From positions 1-64,000 of the forward strand of contig REES01000078.1 in the NCBI GenBank assembly GCA_007694935.1: a stretch of DNA of 64,000 bases, in the 5' to 3' direction. Origin of the DNA: Rhodospirillales bacterium (lineage in GTDB: Bacteria > Pseudomonadota > Alphaproteobacteria > Rhodospirillales > Defluviicoccaceae). Position 1 is the stretch's first letter. Each line of letters begins with the position of its first letter. The notes below the pieces were generated by a model, which had not been told where the DNA came from, did not search any database, and worked only from the letters and a program-made list of their open reading frames with translations. Of the stretch, positions 16,386 to 25,864 are shown one piece after another. Made by a program: the position numbers and the translations under genes.

Positions 16386-18854
16386 CTAGAAGAGGCGAAG
16401 CAGGCGCTGGATGTAGTCGAGTTCATCGCGGGCCCGGTGCGCCTCCCCTGCCCGCCGCCTGAGTTCCCGCAGCACTTCCTGGGCGCGGCGAATCTCTCCC
16501 TCTTCGGGGACCGCGACGTCACCGGTGCCGAACCCGCGGGTGCCGCCGCCGAAGCGGCCGAACGGATCGCTTCCGGGACCGGGCTGCATCATCCCGGCTC
16601 CGCCGAGCAGCAGTGCCGCACCGGGACCGAACCGCTCCGCCATCGCCTCCGCTGCCGCGCTCAGCGAACTCTGCAGATGCGCCAATGCTTCGCCCTGGCT
16701 TTCGACGGCGCTTTCGAGATCATGACGCTTCAGGCCGACGACCGCATTCCCCATCGCCCGTTCGGCGCTGCCGAGCGGTTCAGGTATACCACCGAGCAAT
16801 GAATCGAGGTCGAGCATCAACTCGCCAAGAGCCCGCCGCAGCGCCTCCTGCTCGGCCGCTTCCGGAGCGCCCCCCTGCGACGCGGTTCCGGGCGCGCCCT
16901 CCCCTAGCCATCCCTGCGCATCGCGCAAGCTTGCAAAGGTCTGGTCGAGCAGGGTCTGCTGGCGCTCGGCGAGGGCACCGAGCTCCCGCATCAGCCGCCC
17001 GGCCTCGGCAAACTCGGCAGCCGCGGCACCATCGCCACCCGACAATCCCGCGCGCAGCCTTTCGAGCAGACGCTGCAAGTCCGCCAGCATCGCCTCGGCG
17101 CCCGCGCGTGCGCCCGACTGCGCCAACTGCCGCATGGTTTCCACCACGTCCATCAGATCGGCGCCGGCCATCATGGTGGCCCACGGTGCGGCCTCTGCAT
17201 CGGCGGTGAGCCCGCGTTCCGCCAGCGCATCGGCCACGGCGGCGAGGTACTCCTCCAGCGCGCCCTGCAGGTCGTCGATCAGGCTATCCAGTTCCGCCAC
17301 ATCGGCGTCCCGCTGCAACGCTTCCGCCACGGCATCATGCGCCTCGTGCAGCCGGCGCTCCGCCATGGGCACGCGGCCCAGCTCGATCCGCAGGGCGGTT
17401 TGCCAAAGTATGTCCCGGACTTGGCTGACCGCAGCGGGCTCGCGGCCGGCGATCAGCCGACTCCGCGCCACCGCCAGAGCCAGGGACACCACGACATCGT
17501 CGGCAAACAGATCCGGGCGGCCAGCGATACGCTCCAGTACCGCTGCCACGCCCTGGCGGATTTCGGGTTCACTGTCTGTCAGCCGCCGCCGTTCGGCGAT
17601 CACCGCCCTGGCCACCGGATGGGAGAAGCTGCGTTCGGGAAGCTGTACCGCAACCGGCTCGCTGACCCCCCTCTGGCCGGCGGCATCCACGGCCTCCAGA
17701 CGAATGGTGACGGCAAACCCGGCCCACGGGTGGGCGGTCAGGTCATGGTGGCTATGGCCGGAAACCGATTGCTGCCCGGAGGGGGGCACCGGCAACTTGA
17801 GCTGGAGGGAGGCGTCTTCCCCGGTCTGCGCCGCGGTTCGCTCCAGCGTCGCGGTGACACCGACAACCCCATAGTCATCGGTGGCCCGGTAGGACAGGGC
17901 GAGCAGGCCGTCCGGGGTGGAATCGGGCGGCGCCGCAAAGGCGATCTCCGGCGCCTCATCTGCGATCACCCGGATCGGCCAGGATGCCAGCGTGCGCCGC
18001 CGCAGTTCCACCGTCAGGCGGCTTCCGCCTTCAACCACGGTCTCGGCCCGGTAGTCGCTGACAGGGCCGGGCGAACCGGTGACCGACGCAAACGGCACCC
18101 GATCGGCCCCGAGGAGGAGAACCGGCGCCTGCGGGAGTCGACCGGCCTGAGCCAGCACCGAACTGCCGACCGGAACCGGCAGCGGTTCACCCTGAAGCCC
18201 GTCTTGCGACCCGTCCCTGGCCGTGAGCAGAACCGGCGCCAGCCCGGTGTAGGCGGGGGGGGAGATCCAGACGTCGATCCGCCCGGTGTCGGTCGCGGTG
18301 GCGGTCAAGTCGGGGGCGACGGCGCGCGCCAGACGGGGGCCCGCTTCGTGGCCACCGGCCGCCACACCGATGACCAGCAGCAGCACGACAACAGCCCGGA
18401 GCGCCCATGGATCGCGGGACGCCACATCCGGCGCCGGCCAGCGCACTCTGATCCGGCTGACGGCCTCGGCCATGCGCTGCCGGTGCCGCTGCCACAAGGC
18501 GCCGCCCCCGGGGGCGTCGCAGCCGGCGGCCAAGCGATCCTCCAGAGCCGCCAACGGTCGATGGTGTAGCCCGCTGTCGATCTCGATCCGGCGCCGGGCG
18601 GCGTCGCGACCGACCGGTCCCAGCGCCGACAGGGTTCGGTACAGGGCAACCGCCGCCGCCCCCCCGAACCCGACCAGGATGAGCCCATGGGCCCAACCCG
18701 GCAATGCCGGGAGGATGTCCAGCAGCGCCAAGGTCACGAAGCCGCCGACGACCGCGGCGAACGGCCAAGCTCGTGGCCATACCCGCTCCCACAGCAACGC
18801 GCCCTTGGCCAGCCGCAACAGGCGTCGGTACCGCCGATCCTGTCCGGAACTCAC
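16386..18854 (-). CDS. TIGR02302/DUF4175 family large membrane-anchored protein
   Basis: About 822 residues. Two N-terminal membrane helices (AFAAVVGGFVTLALLDILPAL-like, then GLILVGFGGAAAVALYRTL) and a third near 150 (LRAVVVLLLVIGVAAGG) precede a large domain with beta-rich segments (VWISPPAYTGLAPVLLTARDG) and a long helical C-terminal half rich in Ala, Glu and Gln. The protein ends with helices containing RRAQEVLRELRRRAGEAHR. This architecture and its position next to lysA match the alphaproteobacterial TIGR02302 family of unknown function. I chose the GTG preceded by GAGGGAGA; a GTG 42 bases upstream, overlapping the lysA stop, would add 14 residues. Confidence 0.88.
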   Translation of the reverse strand: MSSGQDRRYRRLLRLAKGALLWERVWPRAWPFAAVVGGFVTLALLDILPALPGWAHGLILVGFGGAAAVALYRTLSALGPVGRDAARRRIEIDSGLHHRPLAALEDRLAAGCDAPGGGALWQRHRQRMAEAVSRIRVRWPAPDVASRDPWALRAVVVLLLVIGVAAGGHEAGPRLARAVAPDLTATATDTGRIDVWISPPAYTGLAPVLLTARDGSQDGLQGEPLPVPVGSSVLAQAGRLPQAPVLLLGADRVPFASVTGSPGPVSDYRAETVVEGGSRLTVELRRRTLASWPIRVIADEAPEIAFAAPPDSTPDGLLALSYRATDDYGVVGVTATLERTAAQTGEDASLQLKLPVPPSGQQSVSGHSHHDLTAHPWAGFAVTIRLEAVDAAGQRGVSEPVAVQLPERSFSHPVARAVIAERRRLTDSEPEIRQGVAAVLERIAGRPDLFADDVVVSLALAVARSRLIAGREPAAVSQVRDILWQTALRIELGRVPMAERRLHEAHDAVAEALQRDADVAELDSLIDDLQGALEEYLAAVADALAERGLTADAEAAPWATMMAGADLMDVVETMRQLAQSGARAGAEAMLADLQRLLERLRAGLSGGDGAAAAEFAEAGRLMRELGALAERQQTLLDQTFASLRDAQGWLGEGAPGTASQGGAPEAAEQEALRRALGELMLDLDSLLGGIPEPLGSAERAMGNAVVGLKRHDLESAVESQGEALAHLQSSLSAAAEAMAERFGPGAALLLGGAGMMQPGPGSDPFGRFGGGTRGFGTGDVAVPEEGEIRRAQEVLRELRRRAGEAHRARDELDYIQRLLRLF

Positions 18855-18886
18855 GGCATCTCCCTCGCCGCCGCGGTGTCCACCCC

Positions 18887-20152
18887 TCAAGTCCACGTGG
18901 GAACGTGCTGGCGAACAAGCAAGTCGTCGATGGTACCGCGGTCCCGAACCACCGCAAAGCGGGCGCCGTTGACCATCGTTTCCGCCACCAGCGGCCTCGC
19001 GTTATAGGTCGAGGCCATGACTGCGGCATAGGCGCCGGCGGTACGGAATACCAGAAGATCACCGGCCCCAACCGGCGGCAGCGGGCGATCGCGGGCGAAC
19101 GTGTCGCCTGATTCGCAGATCGGCCCGACCACGTCCACCAGTCGCGGCTCGGCGTCACCAGCCGGTTCGGTCGCCGGCACGATGGCATGGAACGCCCCGT
19201 ACAGCGCCGGGCGGATCAAATCGTTCATCGCGGCATCAACGATCACGAAGGTACGGGTCGCCCCCTCCTTGACGTAGAGGACCCTGGTGACGAGGACCCC
19301 CGCATTCCCGACCAGCAGCCGACCCGGCTCCAGGATCAGCCGGCAGCCGAGGCGGCCGACGGTCTCGCGAACGATGCCGGCATAAGCGTCCGGGTGCGGA
19401 ACCGGCTCAACCTCGTCGCCATAAGGAATGCCAAGTCCGCCGCCGAGATCGAGGGTGCGGATGTGGTGGCCATCGGCGCGGAGCATCAGGACCAGATCGC
19501 GAAGCCGGAGGAACGCCTGGCGGAATGGCTCGAGACCGGTGAGCTGAGAGCCGATGTGGCAGGCGATTCCACAGAGCTCGATGCCCGGAAGCGCCGCCGC
19601 CGCCGCGCAGACCGCGTGGGCGGCGGTCCACTCGATGCCGAATTTGTTCTCCCGGCGGCCGGTGGTGATTTTGGCATGGGTGTTGGCGTCGACGTCAGGG
19701 TTGACCCGGATGGCCGTCGACGCCACCCGCCCCAGGCGTGACGCCACATCCGACAGGGCTTCCAGCTCCGGCACCGACTCGACATTGACTTGGCAGACGC
19801 CGGCCTGGAGCGCCATGGCCATCTCATCCTCGGTCTTGCCGATGCCGGAGAACACGATCCGATCGCCCGGCACGCCGGCCGCCAGGGCCGAGCGCAGCTC
19901 GCCGCCGGAGACCACATCGGCGCCGGCACCCAGTGATGCCAGGGTGTGAATCACCGCAATGTTGGCATTGGCCTTGACGGCATAGCAGATGAGTGGGTCG
20001 AGACCGGTGAACGCCCTGCTGAACACCTGGTAGTGGCGCTCCAAGGTCGCGCGGGAATAAATGTAGACCGGGGTGCCGACGGCACCGGCGATGTCCGCGA
20101 TGGCGACGTCCTCGGCATGGAGCTGGCCGTGACGATAGGTGAAATGGTCCAT
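18887..20152 (-). CDS. lysA: Diaminopimelate decarboxylase
   Basis: 421 residues. Last step of lysine synthesis: meso-diaminopimelate to L-lysine, using PLP. The PLP lysine is in ICYAVKANANIAVI near residue 60, followed by GAGADVVSGGEL. Other family motifs are LCGIACHIGSQL, DLGGGLGIPYG (the PLP phosphate loop), ILEPGRLLVGNAGVL, and the substrate-site Cys in VVGPICESGDTFARDR. It follows the small lipoprotein gene lptM and precedes the TIGR02302-type gene, an order widespread in alphaproteobacteria. Confidence 0.97.
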   Translation of the reverse strand: MDHFTYRHGQLHAEDVAIADIAGAVGTPVYIYSRATLERHYQVFSRAFTGLDPLICYAVKANANIAVIHTLASLGAGADVVSGGELRSALAAGVPGDRIVFSGIGKTEDEMAMALQAGVCQVNVESVPELEALSDVASRLGRVASTAIRVNPDVDANTHAKITTGRRENKFGIEWTAAHAVCAAAAALPGIELCGIACHIGSQLTGLEPFRQAFLRLRDLVLMLRADGHHIRTLDLGGGLGIPYGDEVEPVPHPDAYAGIVRETVGRLGCRLILEPGRLLVGNAGVLVTRVLYVKEGATRTFVIVDAAMNDLIRPALYGAFHAIVPATEPAGDAEPRLVDVVGPICESGDTFARDRPLPPVGAGDLLVFRTAGAYAAVMASTYNARPLVAETMVNGARFAVVRDRGTIDDLLVRQHVPTWT

Positions 20153-20173
20153 CGGGCCGGGTCTCGGGTACGG

Positions 20174-20353
20174 TCAGCGCGGCGGATACTGGCGCGGGAA
20201 ATCGGACTCGGGCGGATGCTCGGGCGGCGCCTTGCGACCGCACGCCGAAGCGCCAACGCCGATGCCGACCGCCAGCAGCAGGACAATCGCGACCCTGACG
20301 GCGACCTTTGGCACGCGGATTGCCCAGTGGAGCGGTCGTCTCCCCGCCGGCAT
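20174..20353 (-). CDS. lptM: LptM-like small lipoprotein
   Basis: 59 residues from the ATG that has AGAGGG just upstream. A basic n-region and a hydrophobic stretch (VAIVLLLAVGIGVG) lead to a lipobox ASAC with Cys at residue 38, followed by GRKAPPEHPPE. The CGRK-x-PPxxPP tail right after the lipid Cys is the mark of the YifL/LptM family, which in E. coli helps LptD fold and form its disulfides. Like many relatives, it lies directly upstream of lysA. Functional connection to the lptD gene at about 32 kb is inferred. Confidence 0.8.
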   Translation of the reverse strand: MPAGRRPLHWAIRVPKVAVRVAIVLLLAVGIGVGASACGRKAPPEHPPESDFPRQYPPR

Positions 20354-20466
20354 TCGACCCTCTTTGGAACGCAACATGCGCTTGCGTATCACGGCGTCCG
20401 CGAGGGTGCAAATCCTGCCGAAGCGCCGGCCAATCGCCCGGTCGGAGCGCAGCCGGAAGCGGCAGC

Positions 20467-21615
20467 ATGCTGAGGACGCAGACCGCGCGACCGGTGTTCA
20501 TCGGCAGCGACCTCTATCGGGTCTCGCGGCACGCCCCCGGACATCCTCTGGCGATCCCGCGCGTGTCCCTGGTGATCGACCTCTGTCGCGCACTCGGCTG
20601 GCTTCCCGACGGAGCCTATCGCGAGAGCCCGGCCGCGACCGTCGCGGACCTGACCCGGTTCCATGCGCCCGAGTACGTCGCGGCCGTGGTCGATGCCGAA
20701 CGAAGCCAAGCCGTGACCGCTGCCGCCGCCCGGTTGTTCAACCTCGGCATCAACGGCAATCCGATCTACCCGGAGATGTTCCGGCGCCCGGCCACCGCCT
20801 GCGGCGCCTCGCTTCTGGCGGCACGGCTGCTGATCAATGGGGACCGGGTGATCTACAACCCGGCCGGCGGCACCCACCACGGCCAGAAGGCCCGGGCCAG
20901 CGGCTTCTGCACCTTCAACGATCCGGTGCTGGCGATCCTGGCGCTGCTGGACGGCGGCCTGCGACGGGTCTTCTACCTGGACCTTGATGCCCATTTCGGC
21001 GACGGCGTGCAATGCGCGTTCAACGATGAGCCGCGTGTCTTCACCGTCTCCCTTCATGAAGCCGGGCGGTGGCCGATGCAGCGGGACGACCTGTCCGACG
21101 GGCCCGGCGGCGTGCGGGACCGCGGCGGCGGTCATGCCCGCAACCTGCCGCTGCCGCCACCGGCCAACGACTGTGAGTTCGCGTACCTGATGGAGGCGTC
21201 GGTGCTGCCGCTGCTCCACGCGGTCGAGCCGGACGCGGTCGTGGTGCAATGTGGTGCCGATGCCTTGGCCGACGATCCGATGACCCGGCTGGCGCTCTCC
21301 AACCGGGCGTTATGGCAGGCGGTCGCCCAGGTCGCATCAATCGCCCCCCGGTTGCTGGTGCTTGGCGGCGGCGGCTACAATCCATGGTCCGTCGCCCGCT
21401 GCTGGACCGGCATCTGGGGCGTGCTCAATGGCTTCGTTGTTCCGGAGCGGCTGCCGCCGGAAGCGGAATCGGTGTTGCGGGCGGTTCGCTGGAACCACCG
21501 GCGGGCCCGGTCAGCGCCGGCGGCGTGGTTCACCGGCTTGGCCGATCCGCCGCACCCCGGCCCGATCCGGCCCGAGGTTCGAGACTTGGCCAAAGCAGCC
21601 CTCGCCTGCGGATGA
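20467..21615 (+). CDS. Histone deacetylase family (AcuC-like) amidohydrolase
   Basis: 382 residues, arginase/deacetylase fold. Catalytic features: tandem His in GGTHHGQ (137-138), zinc ligands in DLDAHFGDGVQ (Asp 174 and His 176), and the glycine loop in LVLGGGGYNPWSVARCW. Bacterial members deacetylate acetylated small molecules (acetylpolyamines, acetoin-related compounds) or proteins; the substrate cannot be decided here. It lacks neighbours that would point to acetoin use. It begins within about 110 bases of the divergent lptM gene, so the two promoters share a short region. Confidence 0.88.
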   Translation: MLRTQTARPVFIGSDLYRVSRHAPGHPLAIPRVSLVIDLCRALGWLPDGAYRESPAATVADLTRFHAPEYVAAVVDAERSQAVTAAAARLFNLGINGNPIYPEMFRRPATACGASLLAARLLINGDRVIYNPAGGTHHGQKARASGFCTFNDPVLAILALLDGGLRRVFYLDLDAHFGDGVQCAFNDEPRVFTVSLHEAGRWPMQRDDLSDGPGGVRDRGGGHARNLPLPPPANDCEFAYLMEASVLPLLHAVEPDAVVVQCGADALADDPMTRLALSNRALWQAVAQVASIAPRLLVLGGGGYNPWSVARCWTGIWGVLNGFVVPERLPPEAESVLRAVRWNHRRARSAPAAWFTGLADPPHPGPIRPEVRDLAKAALACG

Positions 21616-21766
21616 CGTCGCCAAGCGGGCGGCAGCATCATGCCGGCCCCGTCATGCAATTGCCGCACTTCGTGGCTATCAATGTCGGTCGCGGCTCAAG
21701 GCGCACCGGACGGAGCCACAACCGCGGGCACGATTTGACGTCGCCCCGTCTCAGGCTCTGATCAGC

Positions 21767-21868
21767 TCATTGGAAGTAGGCGGCAAATACCAGGAACGTC
21801 AAGGCGAAGGCAGCAGCTATCGCAGCGTACGGCGCAATCCGGGCGATGCGGGCATCCCAGTTCATCAT
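21767..21868 (-). CDS. Possible 33-residue single-pass membrane peptide
   Basis: A very short open frame with two adjacent ATGs, an AGAGGA ribosome site directly upstream, a short basic start (MMNWDARIARI) and one membrane span (APYAAIAAAFALTFLVFAAY). A -10-like TTATAA lies about 95 bases upstream on this strand. Such size and shape is typical of accessory peptides of membrane complexes, but I recognise no family. Evidence is coding shape only; chance is possible. Confidence 0.4.
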   Translation of the reverse strand: MMNWDARIARIAPYAAIAAAFALTFLVFAAYFQ

Positions 21869-22161
21869 GATCCTCTTGTTCGGTACTGAACCAATCCGCC
21901 CCTCGAACGTGTCCTCCGCTTCCGTCGCTCGTGCCGTCGCGACCGTTTCAGCGGGAAATCTTATAAGCTTCATCTGAACAAACCGTTGTCGCGAATATTG
22001 CAACGCACCATTGAGCGCGCCGCAAGGCGGTTGACGGGTGCGCCACGGCCTCCCCATCATCGCCGGAGCGACCGTCGCCGCCGACCACGCGACGGGCGTT
22101 CGCGGTGACGGCGTCCCGGTCGAACACCCGGGTGCGAAGACCAGCGAAGGCGGCATCAGAC

Positions 22162-23184
22162 ATGGCATCAGACGGCTGGAAGGCTGCGATCGAGCTGATA
22201 CACGAGATGATGGCGGACCCGCAGGCGGGGTGGACCATCGGGACCTTCGGGGCGCTGGCCGAGTATTCCCGGGTGGCGCGCGACCCCGCGCCGATGCTGC
22301 ACCTTGCCGCGGATGGCGGCGTTGCGCTGACGGCGCGAGGCGGGCTGCAGATCTCGGTGCCGCCTGAAGTCCGGCTCGTGGCGTACGAGGGCCTCAGCCA
22401 GCGATTCGACGCCTGGACTCAGACCCTGTCGTTCTGCCTGCCGCAAGACCGGGCCGGGATGGGTGGGCGCGCGGTGCTGACCGAACTGGGGCCGGACGTC
22501 GACGCCCTCCGGGCTGAAGCCAGGCACCAGATCCTGTTCGACCTCGGCATCGGCGCCCGACAGGTCGATTTCTGCGTTCGCAGCGATGATCCCGCCCTGA
22601 TCCGAGAACTGCGCAAAGGCGCGGGCAGCTCATTCCGCGACCCGCGGGCCGTCTGGATGGAGGCCGTGAAGCAAGCCAGCCCGCACCGCGTGTGCCGCTC
22701 CCGGCTGGGCCGGATCGAAGTTTATCAGCCGATCCCGTCCCGGCGCCGCCAGATTGCCTTGCCTGCGGGTCCCCACACCCACCTGCTGCCCGACCTGTTG
22801 ACCCGTCAGCGGACCCGTTCCGCCAACGCGCCGATCCCCGAGGGGTGGGTCCCGGTGCTGGGTCTGCATCCGGGAAGCCCGATAACCGACACCGAGGGGC
22901 GCGCCCGGCCGTTCGATCCCACCTTGCATCGATCGTTTCAGCGCCTGTTGGAACGCCATGGCCCGCCCGGCTACATGGAGGAAAAGGTGATGATCACCTC
23001 CGCGGTGATCGCGGGGATCCCGCCGGACCGCTACCCCCGAGCGGACACTCGATCGGTCCGCAAGGGGGCGCGGATCGCGCTCCGCCAGATGCTGCACACC
23101 CATCCCGACGTCGCGAAGCTCGACCTGTGGCTGGCGGCGATGGACCGGGGCGCGGGAACCTGCGGCGCCGATCCCGAACACTAA
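22162..23184 (+). CDS. Conserved-looking protein of unknown function
   Basis: 340 residues, soluble, no signal. The beginning (ASDGWKAAIELIHEMMADPQ, TFGALAEYSRV) is followed by an alpha/beta-like region with PEVRLVAYEGLS, LSFCLPQDRAGMGGR and LTELGPDVDALR. It then has ILFDLGIGARQVDFCVR. The C-terminal half contains PAGPHTHLLPDLL and WVPVLGLHPGSP. It resembles proteins of a proteobacterial unknown-function family (possibly DUF6925), but I cannot confirm this. The start is the ATG before ASDGW; an upstream in-frame ATG would add 19 unconserved Arg-rich residues. A gap of about 290 bases upstream holds AT-richer sequence with likely divergent promoters. It ends 9 bases from the convergent ATPase gene. 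Confidence 0.75.
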   Translation: MASDGWKAAIELIHEMMADPQAGWTIGTFGALAEYSRVARDPAPMLHLAADGGVALTARGGLQISVPPEVRLVAYEGLSQRFDAWTQTLSFCLPQDRAGMGGRAVLTELGPDVDALRAEARHQILFDLGIGARQVDFCVRSDDPALIRELRKGAGSSFRDPRAVWMEAVKQASPHRVCRSRLGRIEVYQPIPSRRRQIALPAGPHTHLLPDLLTRQRTRSANAPIPEGWVPVLGLHPGSPITDTEGRARPFDPTLHRSFQRLLERHGPPGYMEEKVMITSAVIAGIPPDRYPRADTRSVRKGARIALRQMLHTHPDVAKLDLWLAAMDRGAGTCGADPEH

Positions 23185-23193
23185 CCCCGAACA

Positions 23194-23850
23194 CTAACCG
23201 ACGAAGCCATTGGGCCGGGCTTCGGAGCTGCCGGCCGCCTCGGTGAGGTGGTCAAGAATCCAGTCGGCACGCGCCTCGACCACGGCCCTGTCGGCCGGAA
23301 CGTTCAGCACGCGAACCCGGTTGCGCCGGCGGGCGAGCAGGCCTTCCACCAGCATCTGGTAGTGAAGCTGCAACCAGGGATTGGCCGTGCGAACCCCGTC
23401 AGGATGGAGCGGGATGGCGCCCCACGGCAGCACCACGACGGCGTCATAGCAGTCCAGCGCCGCCTCGGCCTTGCGTGCCAGCTCGGCGGTGGCCTCGATA
23501 TCCGCTGCGAAGCCGTAGAACAGCCAGAAGGCGAGGAAGTCCATGGCGCAACGGTCGGCAACGAAGCCGTTGCCGACCGCCATGGCGGCTTCCTTCCGGG
23601 CCATCGCCTCATCGAACAGCTCGGCAATCAAGGCCCTGAGGCCATCGCGGCCGAGCGCATGCAGGTCAAGCCCACCCTCGAGGCGAGTGCGCATGCCCTC
23701 GGGGATCACGGTCAACTCGAGCGCCTGCGCCAGATGGGCGGCCAGCGTGGTCTTGCCGACCCCGGCGCTGCCGGTGATGGCGAGCCGCCAGCGCCGCCGC
23801 GCTTCGGGTACGCTTCCCGGTTCGCCCATCATGGTTTCTCGCCATCCCAT
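23194..23850 (-). CDS. Small P-loop ATPase/kinase of the NadR-like AAA family
   Basis: 218 residues. Walker A GSAGVGKTT at 27-35 begins the domain (ITGSAGVGKTTLAAHLAQAL), followed by VIPEGMRTRLEGGLDL, a Walker B-like VADRCAMDFLAFWLFYG and YDAVVVLPWGAIPLHPDGVR. This pattern (P-loop, ExMR, DRxxxDxLAxW) is that of AAA_28/NadR-type kinases that phosphorylate small molecules such as nicotinamide riboside, or of related orphan ATPases. The substrate is unknown. It is convergent with the unknown gene and divergent from the copper chaperone, with 56 bases between starts. Two other ATGs (18 and 21 bases downstream) are possible starts. Confidence 0.75.
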   Translation of the reverse strand: MGWRETMMGEPGSVPEARRRWRLAITGSAGVGKTTLAAHLAQALELTVIPEGMRTRLEGGLDLHALGRDGLRALIAELFDEAMARKEAAMAVGNGFVADRCAMDFLAFWLFYGFAADIEATAELARKAEAALDCYDAVVVLPWGAIPLHPDGVRTANPWLQLHYQMLVEGLLARRRNRVRVLNVPADRAVVEARADWILDHLTEAAGSSEARPNGFVG

Positions 23851-23906
23851 GGTCGGGTAGTGTATGCGAGAAGCATCATATGCAGATCCGAAAGGAGCGT
23901 TTGATC

Positions 23907-24494
<588 letters not shown>

Positions 24495-24529
24495 GTCTCC
24501 GGGGCGGCGGGCACGGCCGCTCACAGCGC

Positions 24530-25729
24530 TCAGACCGGACGGATGCGCTTGAACTGCTTGGCCAGCATCAGTCCCTGGCGCTGGTAGGAGGACCCGATGG
24601 ATGGTCCATACAACTTGTCGGGGACGGCGGCGAGGCGTTCGTACACCAGCCGCCCGACCAGCTGGCCGTGACGGAGCACGAACGGGATCTCGAACGACCG
24701 GATCTCCAGCACCGCTCGGGACCCGACCCCGTCACAGCCCGCATAGCCGAAGCCGGGGTCGAAGAACCCGGCGTAGTGGACCCGGAACTCGCCGACCTGG
24801 GTGTCGTAGGCGCGCATTTCCGCGGCATGGTCGGGCGGCACGGTAACCGCTTCGCGGGAAGCGAGAATGTAGAAGTCGCCGGGATTGAGGGTGACGGTCA
24901 TGCCGGGCTCAGCGTGCACCGGTTCCCAGTACGCCTCCGGCGCGTAGTGATCCACCCTCGCCAAGTCGATGAGATCGGCGTGGCGGCGCGCACGGTAGCC
25001 GACGGGCCCACCCGCGGCGGCGCTCAGATCCACGGTGACGGCAATGCCGCGGCCGATGTCCGCTTCCAGCAAGTCGCCATCCACCAGCGGTGTCACCTGA
25101 TGGAGCCGGCGCAGGGCGGTATCGGTGGTGGCGGCGCTGCCGCAGACAAGGCGGAGCTGATTGAGGCGGCTACCCTCCCGAACCACGATGCTGAAGGTGC
25201 GGGGCGAGATCTCGACATAAAGAGGCCCCTGGTAGCCCGGAGCGACGTGATCAAACAGCACCGCTCCGTCGGTGATCAGGCGGGTGAACACGTCCAGGCG
25301 GCCGATGGAGCTCTTGGGGTTGGCGACCCCGGACAGGGCATCCGGCAGGGCCAGGGACTCGGCCACCGGCACGATGTAGACACACCCCCGCTCCAGCACC
25401 GCGCCCGCGGCGAGGCTCATTTCGTGCATCTGGAAGTCGCAAAGGCGCGCCATGACCGTGGCGCCAGGGCCGGGCAAGAAGCTCGCCCGGACCCGGTAGG
25501 CAACGCTGCCGAGCCTGAGGTCCAGGCTCGCGGGCTGGAGCTGGTCTTCTTCGATCGGCTGGCCGGACCGAATGCCGGCCGACCGGATCAGGGCGCGGAT
25601 CGACTGCGCCGGCAGGATCCCGCCGGCGCCCGCGATGGCTCCATCCCGCCCCTCGCTTCCGGCCGCCACCGCCCCTGGGTCCCCGTCATCCACGCGTCGC
25701 CCCCGTGTTCCTTCCGTGCTCAGGAGCAA
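24530..25729 (-). CDS. 2'-deoxycytidine 5'-triphosphate deaminase, double-length form
   Basis: 399 residues, about twice the usual Dcd length. It converts dCTP to dUTP, feeding dTMP synthesis. Both halves show the trimeric dUTPase/Dcd fold. The first half has PASLDLRLGSVAYRVRAS, VANPKSSIGRLDVFTRL and LYVEISPRTFSIVVREGSRLNQ. The second has GDFYILASREAVTVPPDHAAEM, HYAGFFDPGFGY and HGQLVGRLVYERL. This fused form is known in alphaproteobacteria. The first 40 residues are poorly conserved, so translation may begin later, near GGILPAQSIRAL. It is divergent from panB. Confidence 0.9.
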   Translation of the reverse strand: MLLSTEGTRGRRVDDGDPGAVAAGSEGRDGAIAGAGGILPAQSIRALIRSAGIRSGQPIEEDQLQPASLDLRLGSVAYRVRASFLPGPGATVMARLCDFQMHEMSLAAGAVLERGCVYIVPVAESLALPDALSGVANPKSSIGRLDVFTRLITDGAVLFDHVAPGYQGPLYVEISPRTFSIVVREGSRLNQLRLVCGSAATTDTALRRLHQVTPLVDGDLLEADIGRGIAVTVDLSAAAGGPVGYRARRHADLIDLARVDHYAPEAYWEPVHAEPGMTVTLNPGDFYILASREAVTVPPDHAAEMRAYDTQVGEFRVHYAGFFDPGFGYAGCDGVGSRAVLEIRSFEIPFVLRHGQLVGRLVYERLAAVPDKLYGPSIGSSYQRQGLMLAKQFKRIRPV

Positions 25730-25864
25730 TCACTGTAGCCCCAGGATGGGCCGCGTCAACGGACCCTGGTTGTCGCCGCTCACGTGGTCCGCGCCGGCGA
25801 ATTGCGCTTGCTCCCGTCTGGCCAGGGCGTAGAGTCGCGCCGGATCGGCAAGGGAGAGAACGCG

